Part shown: positions 1 through 5,175 of the stretch, in pieces
How the letters are laid out: each line of letters opens with the position of its first letter
Position numbering within the stretch: the first letter of the stretch is position 1
NCBI GenBank assembly: GCA_013041995.1
Contig: JABDRA010000099.1
Coordinates: 1 to 5,175 of the forward strand
Origin: Anderseniella sp.
Lineage (GTDB): Bacteria > Pseudomonadota > Alphaproteobacteria > Rhizobiales > Aestuariivirgaceae
Direction: 5' to 3'
DNA length: 5,175 nt
The notes under the pieces: generated by a model
Seen by the model: the letters and a program-made list of their open reading frames with translations, nothing else
What the model was told of the DNA's origin: nothing
Database searches by the model: none
Program-made: the position numbers and the translations under genes

Positions 1-592
1 AGGCGGCGTATTAGAGCAAACCGCGGCTGGTGAATGGACCTTCACGGGTTCAACCGCTGATGCCAATAGCTTGGCTGTTACGCCGTACGGAGCGACGGAC
101 GCGTTTGATCTGGGTGTCTCTGTCACGACAGTCGATGGCAGCTCCATCGGTACATCGATTGTCGCCACTGTGCCGATCACCGTAACCAATCCGGGGCTGG
201 ATATCGTCGGCGACGGGACTGGTGAAACACTTGTGGGTGGAGCTGGTGCGGACCTCATTGCTGGTGGCGGAGGAGCCGATGTATTGACCGGTGGCGCAGG
301 GCCGGACCTCTTCGTATGGCAAGCCGGCGATCTTGCCGGCGGGGTCGTGGACCAGATCACTGACTTCGACGCATCGCAGGATGTGCTCGATCTCGCCGCT
401 CTCCTGACTGCTTACGATCCGGCCAGCGATGTGGTGGCGGATTTTGTTGCGCTGTCGGAAGCAGGAGGCAATACGACGGTGTCAATCGATCAGGCTGGGG
501 GCGGCAACCACACCACGGATGTTGTCGAACTGACCGGTGTTACAGGTCTTGATCTGGCGACTCTCGTTGCTTCTTCCCACATCACCGTATGA
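1..592 (+). CDS. C-terminal end of a large RTX-type, type I-secreted protein (probable biofilm adhesin), 5' truncated
   Basis: The frame is open from base 2 to a TGA at 590-592, giving 196 residues with no true start in view; an in-frame TTG at 71 is unlikely to be the start because coding sense continues upstream of it. Fragment residues 1 to about 65 look like the end of an Ig/cadherin-like repeat (GEWTFTGS, then a strand-rich VATVPITVTN). Four glycine-rich RTX nonapeptides follow (residues 70-105), the last running into DLFVWQAGD. The remainder (VDQITDFDASQDVLDLAALL, then a strand-rich segment ending SSHITV) matches the style of the T1SS C-terminal target domain known as the VCA0849 subclass. 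In this family the RTX repeats bind calcium outside the cell, and the uncleaved C-terminus is the export signal. The T1SS genes directly downstream support export by that system. Total size, adhesive role and any N-terminal LapG-type retention site cannot be judged from this fragment; an exported RTX enzyme is the alternative. Confidence 0.88.
   Translation, partial: GGVLEQTAAGEWTFTGSTADANSLAVTPYGATDAFDLGVSVTTVDGSSIGTSIVATVPITVTNPGLDIVGDGTGETLVGGAGADLIAGGGGADVLTGGAGPDLFVWQAGDLAGGVVDQITDFDASQDVLDLAALLTAYDPASDVVADFVALSEAGGNTTVSIDQAGGGNHTTDVVELTGVTGLDLATLVASSHITV
209..316 (+). repeat. Four tandem RTX nonapeptide repeats (27-bp units)
   Basis: Four consecutive nine-residue units lie in the reading frame of the truncated RTX gene: GDGTGETLV (209-235), GGAGADLIA (236-262), GGGGADVLT (263-289) and GGAGPDLFV (290-316). 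The last three fit the RTX consensus GGxGxDxUx closely; the first is degenerate, with E in place of the conserved D. In this family such units stack into a calcium-binding beta-roll that folds after export. Four is a short array, as is common in giant adhesins where RTX repeats only precede the secretion signal. Repetition is clear at protein level; codons differ between units, so there is no sign of recent DNA duplication. Confidence 0.88.
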
Positions 593-818
593 GGTGTGGT
601 GAGGTCAGCAAATATTTTTATAATTTTAACATAGGTTTAGTTGGTTTGTCTAAAAAGTAAAATAGTGATTTGTTGATAAGTTTTGATATTTTTTCGAATA
701 GGAATTTCAGGATGATAAAAGATTAATTTTAGCAAATAAAATATATTCTGTTTACTGTATAAAATCTGAGTGATTTGGTTAAAAAGTTTGGCTGTGATGT
801 ATTGAGGGGGTTACTGAC
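593..818. promoter_or_regulatory. AT-rich intergenic spacer, probable promoter region of the secretion operon
   Basis: This 226-nt gap between the RTX gene and the TolC-family gene is about 27% GC by hand count, far below its flanks. I see no ORF with coding character and no GC-rich hairpin followed by a T-run, so a terminator for the RTX gene is not evident. The downstream genes are tightly coupled, so any separate promoter for them should be here. Weak candidates are a -10-like TATAAA at 758-763 without a good -35 at standard spacing, and two TTGATA boxes at 673-678 and 683-688 without convincing -10 partners. A 9-bp direct repeat AGTGATTTG occurs at 664-672 and 769-777. Read-through from the RTX gene is equally possible. 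The assignment rests on composition and position only. Confidence 0.4.
804..810 (+). promoter_or_regulatory. Ribosome binding site of the TolC-family gene
   Basis: GAGGGGG stands 8 nt before the ATG at 819, a good Shine-Dalgarno match in otherwise AT-rich sequence. An in-frame TGA at 795-797 rules out a start further upstream, so this site together with the ATG fixes the start. Confidence 0.75.
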
Positions 819-2114
819 ATGAATTTAAAATTAAAAACCTACTGTATGATCGTGGGAATGGGATTTATATATCTGGTTACAATGACGGGTTATTCGTTTG
901 CCGACAGTATACGCCAGGCAGCGCGCGATGCGGTTGCTTACCATCCTGATGTTAAAGCCCTGCTGGCAAATCGCCGTGCAATTGGCGAAGAGCTTGTTGC
1001 GGCGGAAGGGCTCGCCCGGCCGGGAGTTCGGGTTGAAGGGCGCTATGGAGCCTATCATGGCGACTCGACGAACACTCAGGGTTACGGCGAGGCATCCGTC
1101 AAGCTGCGCCAGCCACTCTATCTGGGCGGCAAAATTCAATCGGAAACCGCCCGACAAACATCTCGGGTTGATTCGGCCAGCAATCGTGTTGCGGATACCG
1201 TGGAGACTGTCGCTTTACAGGCAGTCCAGGCTTATCTGGAAATGGTGCGCGCCAGGCGGGTATTGTCGAGGGCGGTCGCAAACAGCAATGTTGTTGACCG
1301 CATCTACAACCGAGTATCCGACCGCGTGAACGGCGGCGGCGGCAACTCAGCTGATCTGGAACAGGTACGGGCACGCCGTTACGCGGCTCAAACTGCAGTA
1401 ACAAATGCCAGGATACAGACCCGTGATGCTCTCGCGCTGTTCAAAACAGCCGTCGGGCGCAATCCGGGAAAATTGCGCCAGGACGATTTACCAAAGCATT
1501 CTTTGTCCCGGTCTATCGACCACGTGCTGAACCGCGCGCGGGACATGTCGCCGAAACTTCTGGCTATTAAATTTGATGCGGATGCGGCGGAAGCTGCCAT
1601 TGGTACGGCGCGGTCGGAGTTGTTGCCGCAAGTGGCGCTGGAACTGTCAGCCAATCATGCCGATCGAATACGAAGCGTGTCTCAAGAGCGGCAATCGTTG
1701 AAAGCGATGGTTGTTGTTTCGATGAGCTTGTACAATGGCGGCATCAATCATGCTCGCTTGCGCGAAGCCCGTCATCGCGCCGATGAGGCAAAACACCTGA
1801 TAGGGTCGGCTGAGGTCAGTGTGGAACGTGAACTGCGGCTATCATGGAACAAGTATCACGGTTCGGGCAACCTGGTCCAAAACCTGTTGAACCAGTCTCG
1901 CGCCAACCGCAGGCTGGTCGATCTGAGGCTGAAGCAATACGATTCCGGGCTCGCCACCCTGATTTCGATTCTTGATGCGCAGAACGAGGCTTTCGTAGCA
2001 GGCGTGCAGGCCACAAATGAATTTAATGCCGGGCGTTTTGCGTTCTTTAAACTGCTGGCTGCCACCGGCACCCTGGCTGAAACGCTTGGCGTTGTTCGTT
2101 CTTTGGACGAGTGA
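819..2114 (+). CDS. TolC-family outer-membrane channel protein of a type I secretion system
   Basis: This 431-residue protein should form the trimeric outer-membrane duct through which the T1SS substrate leaves the cell. Residues 1-28 look like a Sec signal peptide: basic start (NLKLK), hydrophobic core, probable cleavage after SFA28 before DS. The mature protein opens with the family's typical helix (SIRQAARDAVAYHPDVKALL). The internal duplication expected of TolC is visible as two strand-to-helix passages, LRQPLYLGGK (97-105) and SMSLYNGGIN (301-310), each followed by a long charged helix. The end (SGLATLISILDAQNEAF, then FFKLLAATGTL) is also typical. Length is normal for T1SS TolC homologues and there is no frameshift. 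It is the first of three coupled genes, so it is probably dedicated to this exporter, like BapB or LapE, rather than a general efflux channel. The first ~80 nt are markedly AT-rich, continuing the composition of the upstream spacer. Family is near certain; dedication to the upstream substrate is inferred from context. Confidence 0.93.
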   Translation: MNLKLKTYCMIVGMGFIYLVTMTGYSFADSIRQAARDAVAYHPDVKALLANRRAIGEELVAAEGLARPGVRVEGRYGAYHGDSTNTQGYGEASVKLRQPLYLGGKIQSETARQTSRVDSASNRVADTVETVALQAVQAYLEMVRARRVLSRAVANSNVVDRIYNRVSDRVNGGGGNSADLEQVRARRYAAQTAVTNARIQTRDALALFKTAVGRNPGKLRQDDLPKHSLSRSIDHVLNRARDMSPKLLAIKFDADAAEAAIGTARSELLPQVALELSANHADRIRSVSQERQSLKAMVVVSMSLYNGGINHARLREARHRADEAKHLIGSAEVSVERELRLSWNKYHGSGNLVQNLLNQSRANRRLVDLRLKQYDSGLATLISILDAQNEAFVAGVQATNEFNAGRFAFFKLLAATGTLAETLGVVRSLDE

Positions 2115-2116
2115 GG
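2113..2116 (+). promoter_or_regulatory. Ribosome binding site of the ABC transporter gene, overlapping the upstream stop codon
   Basis: GAGG lies 8 nt before the ATG at 2125 and shares bases with the TGA (2112-2114) that ends the TolC-family gene. Ribosomes finishing the first gene are thus placed at the start of the second, which suggests translational coupling. A TGA at 2122-2124, in frame with the ABC gene, directly precedes the ATG, so no longer N-terminus is possible. Confidence 0.7.
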
Positions 2117-2124
2117 CGGCTTGA

Positions 2125-4296
2125 ATGGGCGGGGTAATCAAGCCAAAACTTGAAGCTGTCGAACAGTTCGACACCATTTCTGCCATGGCAGCGGGTGCTG
2201 TTTGTGTTTTGGGAGCAGGTAATCCGAATGCTCTGTCTGAAGATGTTCTGCGGGAACGACTGCCGCATCTGGGCAACGACGCCTCACTGTCTACCGTTTC
2301 ACTTGTCGGCCGCGCTGCAGGCCTGTCGGCAACCGCAAGGAAACTGAAGCCCGGCAAGCTGCGCAGCAGCGATTGCCCGTTTATCACGCGTGACAATGAT
2401 GGCCGATGGCATACGATTACTGATGTATCCCAGCCTGGACTTGCCACCGAGGCCACAACAGATGGATCGGTGCAGCCCCTCATGTTGGATGGTTTGGCAA
2501 AAAAAGACAGATTGGCCGGCTGGTCATTGCGTGCGCTGGATGGACCAGAACGCAGCAGGCGAGATGGCCGTAGCGCACATGCAGACACGCCGGAAATTTC
2601 CTTCTGGCCTGCCCGCAGTGTGTTGCTTCCGGTCATTGCTGCAACCCTAGTAATCAACATTCTCGCGCTCGCGATTCCGCTTGCCACAATGAATATTTTT
2701 GACCGGGTTATCTCAAATGCGGCTTATGAAACACTGTGGGTGCTTGCCGCCGGGGTGGTGATCTCGCTGGTTTTCGATTTCCTGCTGCGCTCTTTGCGCG
2801 CTTCGGTTCTGGATCGCTCATCGGCGCGCTCTGACGTGCTTTCCGTAAATGGTGTCTTTGGCCGAATTCTCGGTGCGAAGGTGAAAGCGGGCAGAGCTGG
2901 AGTCGGCATGCAGGTCAACAGCCTGCGTGAGTTTGAAACGGTCCGTGATTACTTTAATGCCTCGGCGATCGCAGCACTTGGAGACCTTCCCTTCGTGGCG
3001 TTGTTTCTGCTGGTGATCTGGCTGGTGGCCGGTTGGCTGGTAGTGGTGCCGCTTGTCGCGGTTCCGGTATTTCTAATTACCGCTATACTGATTCAGTTGC
3101 GGTTGCGGCATGTGGTGGAAGGATCATTCAACGACACCGCCCAAAAGAGTTCTCTGGCAACCGAGATCCTGTCCAGTATCGAAAGTGTCAAACTAGCCCG
3201 GGGCGAACGATGGGCCGCGAAGTGCTACGAACGCGCGGTGGCTTCGCAGTTGCGTCATTCTCTTGCCATCCGGTTCTGGACCAACGCCTCCTTGCATATC
3301 ATCACATTGTTTCAGGGCATGGTGACCATCACTATCCTTGTCGTCGGCGTTTATCTTGTTACCGACGGCACGATCACGCCGGGTGCGCTGTTCGCAACAA
3401 ATCTTCTGGCTGCGCGCTGTCTCGGGCCGCTTGTGGGGGTGTCGGCCCTGATTGCCCGTTTCACACAAATACGCATGGCGAAGCATGCGGTGTCGGAACT
3501 TGCTGCAATGGAAAACGAACGTCCGGCAGACAGACTGCTGATCAAGCCAGGGAAGCTCGAAAGGGGGATCTCGTTCGACAATGTTTCATTTGCGTACAAT
3601 GAAGAGGCCCCCGAGGTATTGCGGGACGTGACTTTGACAATCCGCACCGGGGAACGGGTCGCGGTTATCGGCGGCAACGGGTCCGGCAAGACAACCATGC
3701 TGCATCTCATCAGCGCCTTGCGCCATCCGACACGTGGGCGCGTCCTGATCGATGACCTGGCCAGCAGCGATGTCGAACCTGTGGCCTGGCGGTCGCAGCT
3801 TGGTGTAGCACCCCAAAGTCCTGCATTCATGTCCGGAACCGTTCGTGACGCGGTAACAATGGGCCGATCTTTTGATGATGATGCGATCCTGAAAGCGATA
3901 ACTATATCCGGCGCACTCGGCTGGCTCAGTCAGACGGGCCTTGGCCTTGACACGCCTCTGGGGGAACATGGCCAGGGCTTTTCAGGCGGTCAGCTGCAAA
4001 CCCTGGCTGTGGCGCGGGCCTTGGTTGGGGATCCACCTGTGATTGTGTTGGACGAACCCACCAGCCATCTTGACGGTCGCAGCGAGGCGGCGTTCGCAAG
4101 TCATCTGCGCGCACTTCCTGCACACACCACCATTGTCCTCGTCACGCACCGTCCCGCCATGATCGAGGCCGCGCAAAGGCTGATCGTAATGGAGGCGGGC
4201 AAGGTGCTGCTTGATGGTCCACGAGACGATGTGCTTGCACAACTGCGTGGCGTGGTCGACCAAAGGGTTTCGGTTGCCGGGAGTAATGCGGCATGA
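2125..4296 (+). CDS. Type I secretion system permease/ATPase (ABC transporter, LapB/BapC-like)
   Basis: This 723-residue fused half-transporter should power export across the inner membrane as a dimer, working with the adaptor and TolC genes beside it. Residues 1 to about 130 resemble a degenerate C39 peptidase-like domain; the Q-x4-D-C type catalytic motif is absent (cysteines only at C27 and C84 in this part), so it probably binds substrate rather than cuts it. The membrane domain follows, with hydrophobic segments near 166-188, 203-220, 287-303, 304-324, 392-412 and 418-446. The ATPase domain (about 480-710) has A-loop Tyr491, Walker A GGNGSGKT (516-523, Lys522), Q-loop Gln564, signature SGGQ (620-623), Walker B VIVLDE (Asp643, Glu644), D-loop SHLD (647-650) and H-loop His675. 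All key residues are present, so it should be active. The signature continues QLQT where QRQR or QRQA is usual. Length is normal for the family. It starts 10 nt after the TolC gene and overlaps the HlyD gene by 4 nt. Substrate is inferred from context. Confidence 0.95.
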   Translation: MGGVIKPKLEAVEQFDTISAMAAGAVCVLGAGNPNALSEDVLRERLPHLGNDASLSTVSLVGRAAGLSATARKLKPGKLRSSDCPFITRDNDGRWHTITDVSQPGLATEATTDGSVQPLMLDGLAKKDRLAGWSLRALDGPERSRRDGRSAHADTPEISFWPARSVLLPVIAATLVINILALAIPLATMNIFDRVISNAAYETLWVLAAGVVISLVFDFLLRSLRASVLDRSSARSDVLSVNGVFGRILGAKVKAGRAGVGMQVNSLREFETVRDYFNASAIAALGDLPFVALFLLVIWLVAGWLVVVPLVAVPVFLITAILIQLRLRHVVEGSFNDTAQKSSLATEILSSIESVKLARGERWAAKCYERAVASQLRHSLAIRFWTNASLHIITLFQGMVTITILVVGVYLVTDGTITPGALFATNLLAARCLGPLVGVSALIARFTQIRMAKHAVSELAAMENERPADRLLIKPGKLERGISFDNVSFAYNEEAPEVLRDVTLTIRTGERVAVIGGNGSGKTTMLHLISALRHPTRGRVLIDDLASSDVEPVAWRSQLGVAPQSPAFMSGTVRDAVTMGRSFDDDAILKAITISGALGWLSQTGLGLDTPLGEHGQGFSGGQLQTLAVARALVGDPPVIVLDEPTSHLDGRSEAAFASHLRALPAHTTIVLVTHRPAMIEAAQRLIVMEAGKVLLDGPRDDVLAQLRGVVDQRVSVAGSNAA
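4279..4283 (+). promoter_or_regulatory. Ribosome binding site of the HlyD-family gene, inside the end of the ABC gene
   Basis: GGGAG lies 9 nt before the ATG at 4293, within the last codons of the ABC gene. A TAA at 4284-4286, in frame with the HlyD gene, excludes any earlier start. With the ATGA overlap (4293-4296) this supports coupled translation of the ATPase and its adaptor. Confidence 0.65.
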
Positions 4297-5175
4297 CAGA
4301 GTTGAGCCCGGCCAGTGCTGACCTTCTGCGCCCGCGTAACGGCCTGGCTTTTGCTCTCATTTTCTGTGTTGTCGGGGCTCTTGCAGCTGCCGTCGTATGG
4401 TCGACGCAAGCCCGGATGGTAGAAGTATCGTCGGGCCAGGGGAGGGTTATTCCCAGCGGGCGCGTCAAGGTAGTTCAAAACCTGGAAGGCGGGATCGTCC
4501 TGTCAATTCATGTGCAGGAAGGCGCAACGGTTGAGAAGGGGGCGCCATTAGTATCGATCGATCCGATCCAGGTCGGTGCCGTGCTGGCCGAAAACCGAGT
4601 TACGATCCGTGCGCTCGCGGCCTCAACGGCCTGGTTGCAGGCCCTGTTGGATGGCAGGGAGCCTGACTTTGGTCAACCGGAAGATCAGCAGCACGCAAAT
4701 GTCATTGCACGTAGCAGGGCCGAATTTGTTTCCACGCACGCGGAGGCTCGGGCCGCACTGCATTCGCTGGATCGACTTGCCGATCAGAAAGAGCTGGAAA
4801 TGGCTGAGATCCGCAGTCGCCTTGCCAGCACACGCGCCGCGCTCGAAGTCGCGCAAGAACAGTTTGAAATAATGGAAAAGCTGCACGCAAGCCAGGCGGC
4901 CAGCCGTGCCGACTATCTGACTGCAAAATCCCGTAAGCTCGAATTGGAGGGACAGGCAGAAGCACTTGAACTGACATTGCCACGGATCTCTGCAGCCCGG
5001 TTGGAGATAGCTGCGAAGCGGGGTGAGCAGATCGCACGTTTCCGCGCAAAGCTCTCGTTGAGATTGAATGAAGCGTCAACCAAGCTCGCCGTCCTGCGCA
5101 AGACGGAAACCGTCGATGCCGACCGCGTTTCACGTGCACAGTTACGCGCACCTGTGCGAGGTATCATCAAAACAC
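4293..5175 (+). CDS. HlyD-family periplasmic adaptor (membrane fusion protein) of the type I secretion system, 3' truncated
   Basis: The frame runs from ATG 4293 to the window edge without a stop: 294 codons plus one base. HlyD-family T1SS adaptors are usually about 390-480 residues, so roughly the last quarter to third is missing. A short cytoplasmic N-terminus is followed by one membrane anchor (about residues 17-36, ending VVW). The first half of the lipoyl/barrel-sandwich domain spans about 58-91, with VVQNLEGGIV and HVQEGATVEKGAPLVSID. A long charged, Ala/Leu/Glu-rich alpha-hairpin covers about 93-275, its turn near 197-215 (ASRADYLTAKSR). An Arg205-x3-Leu209 pair there recalls the tip motif that docks on TolC, but the family's Ser is not at the expected spacing. 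RAQLRAPVRGIIKT (281-294) begins the second lipoyl half. The protein should bridge the ABC protein and the TolC channel, as LapC or BapD does. The ATG overlaps the ABC stop as ATGA. The family call is firm even though the end is not seen. Confidence 0.93.
   Translation, partial: MTELSPASADLLRPRNGLAFALIFCVVGALAAAVVWSTQARMVEVSSGQGRVIPSGRVKVVQNLEGGIVLSIHVQEGATVEKGAPLVSIDPIQVGAVLAENRVTIRALAASTAWLQALLDGREPDFGQPEDQQHANVIARSRAEFVSTHAEARAALHSLDRLADQKELEMAEIRSRLASTRAALEVAQEQFEIMEKLHASQAASRADYLTAKSRKLELEGQAEALELTLPRISAARLEIAAKRGEQIARFRAKLSLRLNEASTKLAVLRKTETVDADRVSRAQLRAPVRGIIKT

Noticed and set aside
71..592. An independent small gene starting at TTG 71
   Set aside because: The frame stays open to the window edge with Ig-like coding sense upstream of 71, so this is the tail of a longer gene.
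580..606. Possible hairpin CACC...GGTG at the end of the RTX gene as a terminator
   Set aside because: The perfect stem is only 4 bp around a 6-nt loop that includes the stop codon, extends only with bulges, and is not directly followed by a T-run.
726..742. Inverted repeat ATTTTA-gcaaa-TAAAAT
   Set aside because: It has only 6-bp arms made wholly of A and T in a very AT-rich spacer, so it is likely by chance. No T-run or known operator match follows.
819..902. Cys9 in the TolC-family N-terminus as a lipoprotein lipobox
   Set aside because: The cysteine precedes the hydrophobic core instead of following it, and a signal peptidase I site after SFA28 is present.
1842..2687. A 281-codon open frame on the minus strand spanning the TolC/ABC gene junction
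   Set aside because: It lies antisense to two genes with clear family motifs. Its translation is rich in Ser, Arg and Pro without a recognisable domain, as expected for a shadow of GC-rich coding DNA.
4576..4872. A 98-codon open frame on the plus strand
   Set aside because: It lies in another frame inside the HlyD-family gene, whose own frame shows the anchor, lipoyl halves and hairpin. No ribosome binding site or domain supports the shorter frame.

Overview
The window holds the end of a large secreted RTX-type protein and, on the same strand, the genes of the type I secretion system (T1SS) that most likely exports it. Base composition is moderately GC-rich in the genes. The T1SS proteins, the RTX tail and the tight operon packing fit a Gram-negative proteobacterium. 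An alphaproteobacterium, perhaps marine or environmental, is my best guess from protein style, but no taxonomic marker is present.

Layout, all on the + strand: (1) 1-592, the C-terminal 196 residues of a protein that begins before the window, with an Ig-like domain end, four RTX nonapeptides and a T1SS C-terminal export domain; (2) 593-818, a very AT-rich spacer (about 27% GC by hand count) that must hold the promoter if the secretion genes have their own; (3) 819-2114, a TolC-family outer-membrane channel with a signal peptide; (4) 2125-4296, an ABC permease/ATPase with a degenerate C39-like N-terminal domain and complete nucleotide-binding motifs; (5) 4293 to the window end, a HlyD-family periplasmic adaptor cut off by the window edge after 294 codons.

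The last three genes look like one translationally coupled operon: a 10-nt gap with the ribosome binding site on the upstream stop codon, then an ATGA overlap. Together they encode all three parts of a T1SS: inner-membrane ATPase, periplasmic adaptor and outer-membrane channel. The order adhesin - TolC - ABC - HlyD is that described for the Salmonella bapABCD biofilm adhesin locus and resembles the Pseudomonas LapA/LapEBC system. The simplest reading is a dedicated exporter for the adhesin whose tail opens the window.

I see no RNA genes, CRISPR, mobile elements, attachment sites or origins, and no clear intrinsic terminator. I do not see a previously undescribed system here. The points most worth a second look are the AT-rich regulatory spacer, whose bias runs into the signal-peptide codons of the TolC gene, and the unusual residues of the ABC signature motif.
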